Shown: piece after piece, positions 1 through 6,361 of the stretch | Layout: every line of letters begins with the position of its first letter | Numbering within the stretch: the stretch's first letter is position 1 | NCBI GenBank assembly: GCA_023395755.1 | Contig: JAEWYG010000085.1 | Coordinates: 1 to 10,917, forward strand | Direction: 5' to 3' | Source of the DNA: Actinomycetes bacterium | GTDB taxonomy: Bacteria; Actinomycetota; Coriobacteriia; Coriobacteriales; Eggerthellaceae | DNA: 10,917 nt | Position numbers and translations under genes: made by a program | Notes under the pieces: generated by a model | The model's database searches: none | What the model saw: the letters and a program-made list of their open reading frames with translations, nothing else | Told to the model about the DNA's origin: nothing

Positions 1-158
1 AAATAGCTCATGGGTCGCTACGTCTCACTCTTGGACACGATACAACTCGTGCAGATGTAGATTTCGCCATCGACGCACTAAAAAGCACCGTTGCAAACCT
101 ACGAGCCATGAGCCCCTTGTACGAAGACTTCATGAAAGAACATCTGGTCGCCGTATAG
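1..158 (+). CDS. nifS: Cysteine desulfurase, NifS type (C-terminal end only)
   Basis: Codons run in the frame beginning at base 3 and end at TAG 156-158, giving 51 visible residues; the gene starts to the left of the window. The visible part includes GSLRLTLGHDTT near its start, which matches the late GS(I/L)R(F/L)SLG element of NifS/IscS class V PLP-dependent desulfurases, followed by the usual C-terminal helix (VDFAIDALKSTVANLR). The family takes sulfur from L-cysteine as an enzyme persulfide and passes it to a scaffold or to tRNA-modifying enzymes. The PLP lysine and the active cysteine lie outside the window and cannot be checked. The scaffold gene nifU follows 55 bases downstream on the same strand with no promoter that I can see between them, which supports both the identification and an operon. 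Identification rests on a short C-terminal stretch plus context. Confidence 0.82.
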   Translation, partial: IAHGSLRLTLGHDTTRADVDFAIDALKSTVANLRAMSPLYEDFMKEHLVAV

Positions 159-201
159 TCGAAAACTACCCGAGCGAGCCTAAACCGACCCACACCATAC
201 G

Positions 202-208
202 AAAGGAG
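202..208 (+). promoter_or_regulatory. Ribosome binding site of nifU
   Basis: AAAGGAG lies 5 bases before ATG 214, a strong Shine-Dalgarno that fixes the scaffold gene start. Confidence 0.8.
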
Positions 209-213
209 CCATC

Positions 214-666
214 ATGGCTTTTGCATACAGCGAAAAGGTAATGGACCACTTCACAAACCCACGTAACGTGGGCGAAATCGAGAATTGTAGCGGATGCGGT
301 ACCGTAGGCAATGCCCAGTGCGGCGACATCATGCGCATGTACGTAGACGTTGACGACAACGGCATCATCCGTGACGTAAAGTTCAAAACATTCGGGTGCG
401 GCGCAGCCATCGCCACCTCTTCCATGGCAACCGAGCTCGTAAAGGGCAAAACAGTACAGCAGGCTCTTGAAGTAACCAACAGGGCCGTTATGGACGCACT
501 CGATGGTTTGCCCCCCGTCAAAGTACACTGCTCACTTCTGGCCGAAGAGGCTATTCATGCTGCACTCTGGGACTATGCCGAAAAGAATGGATTGGTTATC
601 GAAGGTTTGGAAAAGCCCAAAGCCGATATTCATGAACACGAGCACGAGCACGCAGTGGTAGCCTAG
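214..666 (+). CDS. nifU: Fe-S cluster assembly scaffold, NifU/IscU type
   Basis: The product is 150 residues. It is the U-type scaffold on which cysteine desulfurase sulfur and iron are built into [2Fe-2S]/[4Fe-4S] clusters before transfer to apoproteins in the cytoplasm. The three conserved cluster ligands are present: C36 in NAQCGDIM with D38 beside it, C62 in FKTFGCGAAIATSS, and C106 in LPPVKVHCS. The start MAFAYSEKVMDHFTNPRNVGE is the typical N terminus. It is a single-domain protein, without the ferredoxin-like and Nfu domains of long NifU. Two things are unusual. An additional CSGC pair (C25, C28) sits just before the first ligand, where a glycine-rich loop is normal. The C terminus (about 139-146) is an alternating His/Glu tail, HEHEHEH, likely to bind metal. 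It follows nifS in one operon. Family assignment is firm; the role of the extra Cys and His residues is inference. Confidence 0.95.
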   Translation: MAFAYSEKVMDHFTNPRNVGEIENCSGCGTVGNAQCGDIMRMYVDVDDNGIIRDVKFKTFGCGAAIATSSMATELVKGKTVQQALEVTNRAVMDALDGLPPVKVHCSLLAEEAIHAALWDYAEKNGLVIEGLEKPKADIHEHEHEHAVVA

Positions 667-705
667 CAAAAACAAAACCGGAACCACAGAATACCTCCTC
701 TCCAT

Positions 706-741
706 GCAATGATGCCGCCCGAAGCCAGGCGGCATCATTGC
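706..741 (+). terminator. Long perfect hairpin after nifU, lacking a U-tract
   Basis: The 14-base arms 706-719 and 728-741 are perfectly complementary around an 8-base loop, 40 bases after the nifU stop and just before the next promoter. No run of T follows on either strand, so this is not a canonical intrinsic terminator. It may be a Rho-assisted terminator or a 3'-end-stabilising hairpin of the nifS-nifU mRNA. Confidence 0.5.
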
Positions 742-772
742 CCATCAGATAGAACAGACCTAGGTTTCACAC

Positions 773-800
773 TTGACGACCTCACCTCACCTGCTACACT
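773..800 (+). promoter_or_regulatory. Sigma-70-type promoter of the MFS exporter
   Basis: A -35 box TTGACG (773-778), a 16-base spacer and TACACT (795-800) preceded by TG at 792-793 make an extended -10 promoter. It lies downstream of the nifU hairpin and would start RNA near 806-808, leaving a leader of roughly 185 bases before the exporter start codon at 992. The match is by eye. Confidence 0.6.
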
Positions 801-835
801 AAATTTCACGTTTTCAATCAAGGAGCTCTGCTTTG

Positions 836-841
836 ATGTAA
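836..841 (+). other. Start-stop minimal ORF (ATG-TAA) in the exporter leader
   Basis: ATG is directly followed by TAA, with AGGAG at 821-825 in good spacing. If the TTG at 833-835 is used instead, the peptide is two residues (start-Met). A ribosome starting here would sit about 25 bases before the hexamer hairpin. There is no protein-level evidence, and it could be coincidental. Confidence 0.35.
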
Positions 842-863
842 TCAGCGTTTCTGTAAGCGCCTC

Positions 864-888
864 CGCAACTTCTCGTTGCGTTCTTTTT
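864..888 (+). terminator. Weak intrinsic terminator or attenuator in the exporter leader
   Basis: The stem cgcaac/gttgcg has a 5-base loop (870-874) and is followed by TTCTTTTT. A stem of only 6 bp with four G-C pairs suggests partial termination, as expected for an attenuator rather than a gene-end terminator. Confidence 0.4.
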
Positions 889-935
889 GCCATCTAAAGT
901 GGCTAGCATTGTTGCGTGCGCAACCTCACACTGAA

Positions 936-962
936 ATGCACTGCGCGAGTATCGCGTGTTAA
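936..962 (+). other. Possible second leader ORF (8 codons)
   Basis: ATG 936 opens an ORF encoding MHCASIAC, ending at TAA 960-962, just before the exporter ribosome binding site. The hairpin at 943-957 lies inside it. No Shine-Dalgarno precedes it, so translation is doubtful. Confidence 0.15.
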
Positions 963-991
963 CCGCATCAAACAATAGGAGTCCTTTCTTT

Positions 992-2281
992 ATGACTGAA
1001 ACAACCGCTTTGACAAGTGCTTCTGGTCGACCCCTGCCGAAACAATGGTTCGCCATCATTGCCACCATCTGGGGCGGTCAAGCAGCATCTATGATTACGA
1101 GTTTTGCTGCCGGGTATGCCGTAGTCTGGTACATTACCGAAACAACCGGCAGCGCCATCATGTTGGCAGCAGCGGCCATTTGCGCTTATCTACCACAAGG
1201 TCTACTCTCGCCCTTCGGCGGCGTCATAGCCGACAAACACAATCGCAAGACCGTTATGATACTTGCCGACCTCTCGGTAGGCATCGTATCTTTAGGACTC
1301 GGCTTCGTTATTCTATTCGGAGAACCCAGTTTCCCACTGTTAATGGTATTGGTGATTGTACGTAGCATCGGACAGGCGTTTCACGGGCCAGCCATGATGG
1401 CAGCTATGCCACTGTTGGTACCCGAAAAGCACCTGCTGCGTATTAACACGCTCGACCAGCTGCTTATGTCGGTGGCATCTATCGGCGCGCCGGCCTTCGG
1501 TATCTTCCTGTACACCACACTGGGGTTCCATTCAGTCATGTTTCTTGATTTCGCCGGAGCACTCATAGCTGTAGCAGGACTGGCGCTAGCGAAAATTCCT
1601 ACCGTCATCGACAAAGAGGCCGAAAACCAGCATGTGCTTGCGAACTTGGGCGACGGATGGAAGGCACTTTCAGTAAACCGCGGCCTCGTTATCCTCATCG
1701 TTGGGGTGACCATCGGTATGGTAGCCTTTGCACCACTGGGCGCTATCTTCCCGCTCATGACGTTCGACCACTTCGGTGGTGATGGTTACGCAGCTTCGTT
1801 CATCGAGGCAGCGTTTGGCGGCGGTATGGTCGTGGGTTCAATTATCCTCATGGCCTGGGGTGGCGGCAAACGCCTCGCCGGACTCATCGCCCTCGCGGCT
1901 ATTATTGTGGGCGCTACCACGGCGGCTTGCGGCTTTCTCACCTCGGACATGTTCTGGGCGTTCGCAGTGCTATGCGCTGTTATGGCCGTAGCTTGCGCCT
2001 GGTTCAACGGGCCACTCATCACACTCATTCAGCGCAACGTGCCCGAGGAAAAGACAGGGCGTGCTCTTGGCCTGTCCATGGCAGCCATGGGCCTGGCCTC
2101 CCCTATCGGCATTGCACTGGGCGGCGCCTTGGCTGAAGCCATCGGCGTGGCGGCGTTCTTCGTCGTCGATGGCTTCATTTGCCTCGTCTTAGGCGTGGTG
2201 CTGTATCTCCCCAAAAGCGTGAGAGCTTTGGATGCGTCTGCACAAGAAACAGGAGCGGCAATATCGACTGAATCACGATAA
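992..2281 (+). CDS. MFS exporter, MefA/EntS-like drug-efflux family
   Basis: ATG 992 is chosen because AGGAG (977-981) precedes it by 10 bases; an in-frame GTG at 956 lacks a site. The product is 429 residues with about 12 hydrophobic segments. The MFS motif A loop, GGVIADKHNRK (about 76-86), follows segment 2 as expected. The second half carries VPEEKTGRALGLSMAAMGLA followed by SPIG, the element seen in macrolide-efflux (Mef), Tet(V) and enterobactin-exporter (EntS) type permeases. Such proteins use the proton gradient to push small molecules (antibiotics, siderophores) out through the cytoplasmic membrane; the substrate cannot be read from sequence. It has its own promoter and a long structured leader. 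The last codons are hydrophilic. It converges on uvrB with only 3 bases between the stops. The subfamily label is moderately certain. Confidence 0.85.
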   Translation: MTETTALTSASGRPLPKQWFAIIATIWGGQAASMITSFAAGYAVVWYITETTGSAIMLAAAAICAYLPQGLLSPFGGVIADKHNRKTVMILADLSVGIVSLGLGFVILFGEPSFPLLMVLVIVRSIGQAFHGPAMMAAMPLLVPEKHLLRINTLDQLLMSVASIGAPAFGIFLYTTLGFHSVMFLDFAGALIAVAGLALAKIPTVIDKEAENQHVLANLGDGWKALSVNRGLVILIVGVTIGMVAFAPLGAIFPLMTFDHFGGDGYAASFIEAAFGGGMVVGSIILMAWGGGKRLAGLIALAAIIVGATTAACGFLTSDMFWAFAVLCAVMAVACAWFNGPLITLIQRNVPEEKTGRALGLSMAAMGLASPIGIALGGALAEAIGVAAFFVVDGFICLVLGVVLYLPKSVRALDASAQETGAAISTESR

Positions 2282-2284
2282 GCT

Positions 2285-4435
2285 TTAAGAGCGCCTACTT
2301 GATCCGTAAGCCGAGTTCTTGCGATTGCCGAATGCGCTCCCTTTGCGGGCGGTTTTTTTCAGATCCTTCAGTACATCGCTCTCACTTGAGCCTTCTACTT
2401 GAGAGCGTAGCTTCACTACCTGATCGCGAAGACGAGCTGCTTCCTCGAAATCCATATTCACGGACGCCGAAGTCATCTCGTCTTCCATTGAGGCAATAAT
2501 GCGCAGCACTTCTTCACGCGAAAGTGCGGCTAATTCTCTGTTCACCTGTTCAGCCGTGGTATTTCCCACCTCGCCGGTCACATATTCCATAATGTCGCTG
2601 ATAGCTTTGCGAATGGTCTGAGGTTCGATACCGTTGTCTTGGTTGTATTGCATCTGGATGGCACGACGACGTGTTGTCTCGTCGATAGAAATACGCATAG
2701 ATTCGGTCGTTTTATCGGCATACATAATAACTTGACCCGACACGTTACGTGCAGCACGTCCAATCGTCTGTATTAAAGAACGGTGATTACGCAGGAAGCC
2801 CTCTTTGTCAGCATCCAAGATGGCCACCAAAGACACTTCGGGCAAATCTAGACCCTCGCGTAGCAGATTTATACCCACTAACACATCGAATTTACCCTGA
2901 CGCAACTCACGTAATATCTCAATACGCTCAAGCGTCGCAATGTCTGAGTGCATGTAGCGCGCCTTCACACCCTGGTCAAGCAGATGGTCGGTCAGATCTT
3001 CGGCCATCTTCTTTGTCAACGTGGTTATTAATACACGTTCATCGCGAGCCGCGCGATCCTTTGCCTCATCGATAATATCATCGATCTGCGAAGACGAACT
3101 ACGCACGATAATCTCTGGATCCAGCAGGCCTGTCGGACGAATAATCTGTTCTACCTGCTGCTGAGATACCTTCAACTCATAATCGCCCGGCGTGGCCGAT
3201 ACATACACGAATTGCGGAATACGTTCCTCGAACTCATCGAAACGCAACGGACGATTATCCAAGCAACTTGGCAGACGAAATCCGTGCTCGGCTAGGGTAA
3301 TTTTGCGGGAGCGGTCACCCTCATGCATGCCGCGAATCTGCGGTACCGTTACATGGCTTTCGTCAATGATGCAGAAAAAGTCCTTCGGAAAGTAGTCAAT
3401 CAGCGTATAGGGGGGCTCACCCGGCTCGCGGCCGTCGATATGACGAGAATAGTTCTCGATGCCGGAACAGAAGCCAATCGTTTCCAACATCTCTAAATCG
3501 TAGTTCACACGCATCTCAAGACGCTGAGCCTCGAGCAGCTTACCTTCTTCTTTGAATTGAGCTAAACGGTCACGCAGCTCGTCGCGCACGGTACCGAGCG
3601 CGCGATCGAGTTTTGGGCGCGTAGCCACATAGTGTGATGCTGGCCAGATAGGCAAAGCCTCGTACTCATTGCGTACTTCACCGGTGACGGTATCCACTTC
3701 GACAATGCGCTCAATCTCGTCGCCCCAAAACTCAATACGCAATGGATGGTCGGCATACGGCGGGAACACGTCAAGAGAATCACCGCGCACGCGAAACGTT
3801 CCTCGCTTTAGCTCGTAATCGTTGCGATCGTATTGAATATCAATAAGATCATGAATGATGTCATCACGATCGGCCTCTTTCTGCTTATCTACGAACACTG
3901 CCATGCCCGCATAGTCCATCGGGCTACCAATGCCGTAAATGCATGATACCGATGCCACCACAATACAATCGCGTCGCGAGAGCAACGCCGACGTAGCCGC
4001 ATGGCGTAACTTCTCAACTTCCTCGTTGATTGAAGCGTCTTTCTCGATAAAGGTATCCGATGAGGGCACATAAGCCTCTGGCTGATAGTAATCGTAGTAG
4101 GACACGAAATATACAACCGAGTTGTTGGGAAAGAACTCTTTTAGCTCTGACGCCAGCTGGGCTGCAAGTGTTTTATTGGGAGCCATAACCAAGGTTGGTT
4201 TCTGCACCGCCTCAATAACTTTCGCCATAGTGAACGTCTTACCTGAACCCGTTACCCCTAAAAGAGTTTGATAGCGCAGGTTATCACGTATGCCAGCACT
4301 CAATTTTTCAATAGCCTTCGGCTGGTCTCCTGCCGGCTCATAAGGAGACACAACCGTGAAGGGTGCAGAAGCCAATCGGGCATCGTCGGTCTTACCTTCC
4401 ATCTCAGCACCTTCCAAACTTGATAGATGAACCAT
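2285..4435 (-). CDS. uvrB: Excinuclease ABC subunit B (UvrB)
   Basis: UvrB is the damage-verifying helicase-like subunit of nucleotide excision repair. It is loaded by UvrA, then recruits UvrC for incision and UvrD for removal. The start is ATG 4433-4435, preceded by AGGAGAAGGG; an in-frame TTG seven codons earlier overlaps that site. The product is 716 residues, slightly longer than usual because of about 24 extra N-terminal residues before FTVVSPYEPAGDQPKAI. Visible elements: Walker A GVTGSGKT (about 60-67), the damage-clamping beta-hairpin region YYDYYQPEAYVPSSDTFIEK (about 113-132), motif II IIDESH (about 356-361), YVSATPGDYE (about 411-420), motif VI QTIGRAARN (about 556-564), and a C-terminal UVR coiled coil for UvrC/UvrA contact (MEDEM through LRSQ, about 650-680). 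A basic/Ser tail follows. A LexA-like box lies upstream. The gene is transcribed alone here. Confidence 0.98.
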   Translation of the reverse strand: MVHLSSLEGAEMEGKTDDARLASAPFTVVSPYEPAGDQPKAIEKLSAGIRDNLRYQTLLGVTGSGKTFTMAKVIEAVQKPTLVMAPNKTLAAQLASELKEFFPNNSVVYFVSYYDYYQPEAYVPSSDTFIEKDASINEEVEKLRHAATSALLSRRDCIVVASVSCIYGIGSPMDYAGMAVFVDKQKEADRDDIIHDLIDIQYDRNDYELKRGTFRVRGDSLDVFPPYADHPLRIEFWGDEIERIVEVDTVTGEVRNEYEALPIWPASHYVATRPKLDRALGTVRDELRDRLAQFKEEGKLLEAQRLEMRVNYDLEMLETIGFCSGIENYSRHIDGREPGEPPYTLIDYFPKDFFCIIDESHVTVPQIRGMHEGDRSRKITLAEHGFRLPSCLDNRPLRFDEFEERIPQFVYVSATPGDYELKVSQQQVEQIIRPTGLLDPEIIVRSSSSQIDDIIDEAKDRAARDERVLITTLTKKMAEDLTDHLLDQGVKARYMHSDIATLERIEILRELRQGKFDVLVGINLLREGLDLPEVSLVAILDADKEGFLRNHRSLIQTIGRAARNVSGQVIMYADKTTESMRISIDETTRRRAIQMQYNQDNGIEPQTIRKAISDIMEYVTGEVGNTTAEQVNRELAALSREEVLRIIASMEDEMTSASVNMDFEEAARLRDQVVKLRSQVEGSSESDVLKDLKKTARKGSAFGNRKNSAYGSSRRS
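2335..2359 (+). terminator. Possible terminator for the MFS gene inside the uvrB 3' end
   Basis: Weak arms cgctc (2335-2339) and gggcg (2347-2351, with one T-G pair) are followed almost directly by seven T residues (2353-2359) on the plus strand, 54 bases after the exporter stop. It lies within the last codons of uvrB on the other strand. The stem is poor, but no better plus-strand terminator is seen. Confidence 0.25.
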
Positions 4436-4496
4436 ACTGTTCCCTTCTCCTATCAAATAGGGCTACACACTTCAAGCAACCATCTATAAGATATTT

Positions 4497-4525
4497 AGTG
4501 TAACATAGGCACTTATATATGAACA
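4497..4525 (-). promoter_or_regulatory. Putative uvrB promoter
   Basis: On the minus strand TACACT (4502-4497) forms a -10 box; 17 bases upstream is a poor -35, TGTTCA (4525-4520), which lies inside the LexA box. RNA would start near 4490, about 55 bases before the uvrB start codon. The weak -35 makes this tentative. Confidence 0.45.
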
Positions 4526-4533
4526 GATGTTCG
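4520..4533 (-). promoter_or_regulatory. LexA (SOS) box upstream of uvrB
   Basis: The minus strand reads CGAACATCTGTTCA. The Gram-positive/actinobacterial LexA operator is CGAAC-N4-GTTCG, so nine of the ten specified bases match and only the final base differs. It overlaps the -35 region of the putative uvrB promoter and lies about 85 bases before the start codon, where a repressor would block transcription. uvrB is a well-known SOS gene, so position and gene function agree. Confidence 0.8.
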
Positions 4534-4576
4534 TTAGTAAAAGGTTACACGCTGTCTTCGGTGAGTAACGCATAGT

Positions 4577-4591
4577 GTCGATTCGATCGAC
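4577..4591. promoter_or_regulatory. Inverted repeat at the -35 of the YeiH-family gene, possible operator
   Basis: GTCGAT (4577-4582) and ATCGAC (4586-4591) are perfect 6-base arms around TCG, overlapping the -35 box of the downstream promoter. Its position suggests an operator for an unidentified regulator. Such short repeats also arise by chance. Confidence 0.3.
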
Positions 4592-4614
4592 CGATAATAG
4601 TAAAGTGCTATACT
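4587..4614 (+). promoter_or_regulatory. Extended -10 promoter of the YeiH-family gene
   Basis: TATACT (4609-4614) is preceded by TG at 4606-4607, giving TGCTATACT; a weak -35 TCGACC (4587-4592) lies 16 bases upstream. RNA would start near 4621, about 60 bases before the start codon. Confidence 0.55.
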
Positions 4615-4680
4615 CTTCGCCGCCACCAACCGCATCGATGCCCCTCGTTGGCATTGCTTTTTCAAAAGGAATCGCCAGTA

Positions 4681-5745
4681 ATGAATGTGCGCAAAAAGAT
4701 ACCCGGGCTAGCCATATGCGCGGCAATAGCCCTTCCCTGTTGGTTTTTGGGACAAACTTTCCCGCTTATAGGAGGCCCTGTATTCGCCATTGTGGCAGGC
4801 ATGGCTATCGCGTTGGTTTGGGGGCAATCAAAGCGCGGCAATGTTCAGCAAGGTATCGCCTTTACCGCAAAGAAAGTACTCCAGTACGCGGTAATTCTGT
4901 TGGGGTTCGGGCTTAATCTTGCCCAGATTGCCCAGGTTGGAGCTCGTTCTTTACCCATTATCGCATCCACTATTGCAACAGCGCTCATCGCAGCCTTCGT
5001 ACTTTACAAACTGCTCCACATGTCTTCTACCCTATCGATACTCATTGGCGTTGGTTCCTCCATCTGCGGCGGTTCAGCCATCGCTGCTACCGCTCCCGTC
5101 ATTAAGGCTGACGACGAAGATGTAGCGCAAGCCATCTCGGTCATCTTCCTATTCAACGTAATAGCCGCCCTTGTATTTCCCACACTCGGAACCACGTTGG
5201 GCATGTCTAACGAAGGGTTTGGTTTGTTCGCCGGTACCGCCGTGAACGACACTTCGTCAGTAACCGCCGCCGCAGCAGCATGGGATGGTATGCATCCCGG
5301 ATCCAACGCACTAGACGAAGCAACCATCGTAAAGCTCACGCGTACGCTAGCCATCATTCCCATCACCTTAGCACTAGGATTGTGGTGCGCCCGGCGCGAA
5401 AGCAAGGGTCTCGAAGCTGAAAGAGGGGTCGAAGCCAGCACTCCAACCAGGCTCTTCGGCGGGTTCAGCCTGAAACGGGCCTTCCCCTTATTTATTCTCT
5501 TTTTCCTGCTGGCATCGGTCGTTACAACCATCGCGGTAGCCGCCGGCATAGACGCAGGTGTCTTCGAGCCACTAAAAACGCTTTCGAAGTTCTTTATCGT
5601 CATGGCCATGGCTGCCATCGGGCTAAACACTAACTTGGTAAAGCTAGTAAAATCGGGGGGCAAGCCCATTTTGATGGGTCTCTGTTGTTGGATCGCTATT
5701 GCTGCCGTCAGCCTAGGAATGCAGCACCTGCTGGGGCTTTGGTAA
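4681..5745 (+). CDS. UPF0324/YeiH-family membrane protein, putative anion (sulfate) exporter
   Basis: ATG 4681 is preceded by AAAGGA (4665-4670) at 10 bases; an in-frame TTG at 4648 has no site. The product is 354 residues, normal for the family, with about ten hydrophobic segments. Family signatures are clear: GFGLNL (about 75-80), GVGSSICGGSAIAATAP (about 123-139), GLFAGTAVNDTSSV (about 181-194) and the late AAIGLNTNLVKL. This is the conserved hypothetical 698/UPF0324 group, often annotated as a putative sulfate exporter. Direct transport data are thin, so the substrate is uncertain. It has its own promoter, diverges from uvrB, and its stop is only 13 bases from the convergent coaE stop. 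The stop codon is part of the palindrome gtaacgttac (5742-5751). Confidence 0.9.
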   Translation: MNVRKKIPGLAICAAIALPCWFLGQTFPLIGGPVFAIVAGMAIALVWGQSKRGNVQQGIAFTAKKVLQYAVILLGFGLNLAQIAQVGARSLPIIASTIATALIAAFVLYKLLHMSSTLSILIGVGSSICGGSAIAATAPVIKADDEDVAQAISVIFLFNVIAALVFPTLGTTLGMSNEGFGLFAGTAVNDTSSVTAAAAAWDGMHPGSNALDEATIVKLTRTLAIIPITLALGLWCARRESKGLEAERGVEASTPTRLFGGFSLKRAFPLFILFFLLASVVTTIAVAAGIDAGVFEPLKTLSKFFIVMAMAAIGLNTNLVKLVKSGGKPILMGLCCWIAIAAVSLGMQHLLGLW

Positions 5746-5758
5746 CGTTACGCACGCA

Positions 5759-6361
5759 TTAAGCGACCGAAGCGCGATAGTCCTCCCACCAAGCTAGTAC
5801 TTTGTTGCGCAGCTCATCGGGGGTGCCATCATTGTTAAACACCACGTCGGAAGCTTCAATACGATCGGCATCGGTAATCTGGCGTGCAATGCGACGACGC
5901 ACATCCTGCTCATCGAAACCGGAAGCCACTGCTCGCTCGATGCGCATATCAAGCGGAGCTAAAACAGCCATAACCACATCGGCATCGTAGGCCAAAGACG
6001 ACTGACGACTCTTAAATACGGAGTACTCAATAATTACAGCCTCGCTACCTGCTGCTTCTAACTCTGCAAGCCGGTCGGTGTAGGCGTCTTCAATACGCGG
6101 AACCGTGATGCGATTTAACTTGCGCGTATCGGCCGGACTCACGAATGCTCGAGCAGCAAGAGTAGCACGATCGATCTCGCCATCATCGCCGAGAATAGTA
6201 GGCCCGAATGTTTCAATGAGCTCTTCCTTCACGGTGTCCCACTTCAGCACATCATGGCCTACCTGATCGAGATCAATAAAGGGCAGTCCTGCATCTACCA
6301 GGGCCTTACGAGCCGTCGATTTGCCGGCACCCATACCTCCGATAATGAACAGCTTTTTCAT
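5759..6361 (-). CDS. coaE: Dephospho-CoA kinase
   Basis: CoaE performs the last step of coenzyme A synthesis, phosphorylating the ribose 3'-hydroxyl of dephospho-CoA with ATP in the cytoplasm. The product is 200 residues, the usual size. The Walker A loop GGMGAGKST (about 8-16) follows the first strand MKKLFIIG. The substrate-side acidic motif is FIDLDQVGHDVL (about 28-39). The late NNDGTPDELRNKV element is typical of the family C terminus. AGGAGG (6377-6372) precedes the start by 10 bases, inside mnmA. The start overlaps the mnmA stop as ATGA, so the two are probably translationally coupled. In many actinobacteria coaE sits between rpsA and uvrB; here the same three genes share a strand but are separated by inserted genes. 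Confidence 0.93.
   Translation of the reverse strand: MKKLFIIGGMGAGKSTARKALVDAGLPFIDLDQVGHDVLKWDTVKEELIETFGPTILGDDGEIDRATLAARAFVSPADTRKLNRITVPRIEDAYTDRLAELEAAGSEAVIIEYSVFKSRQSSLAYDADVVMAVLAPLDMRIERAVASGFDEQDVRRRIARQITDADRIEASDVVFNNDGTPDELRNKVLAWWEDYRASVA

Larger units (their letters stand above)
807..991 (+). promoter_or_regulatory. Structured leader of the MFS exporter, candidate attenuator
   Basis: From 5' to 3' the leader contains: AGGAG (821-825) placed 10 bases before ATG (836-838), which is followed at once by TAA (839-841); cgcaac (864-869) and gttgcg (875-880), which form a 6-bp hairpin followed by ttcttttt (881-888), a weak intrinsic-terminator shape; then gttgcg (911-916) and cgcaac (919-924), forming a small hairpin of their own. 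Segment 875-880 could instead pair with 919-924, and 864-869 with 911-916, so the terminator hairpin has competing partners. A further small hairpin, gcgcga-gta-tcgcgt (943-957; outer pair G-U), lies before the gene's own AGGAG. This arrangement resembles leaders in which ribosome stalling controls read-through. The pairings are visible in the sequence; the regulatory meaning is inference. Confidence 0.45.

Noticed and set aside
709..897. 62-residue plus-strand open frame between nifU and the exporter
   Set aside because: It starts inside the 706-741 hairpin, crosses the promoter and leader, has no ribosome binding site and shows no protein-like composition.
956..991. Upstream GTG 956 as the exporter start
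   Set aside because: It would bury the strong AGGAG (977-981) inside the coding region and add residues before the normal MFS N terminus.
5004..5669. 221-residue minus-strand open frame opposite the YeiH-family gene
   Set aside because: It lies entirely antisense to a clear family member, has no ribosome binding site that I see, and resembles no protein family; long open frames opposite Ala/Ile-rich membrane genes are common.
5742..5751. Palindrome gtaacgttac at the YeiH-family stop codon
   Set aside because: Ten bases, no loop and no T-run, so not a terminator; no reason to call it a binding site.
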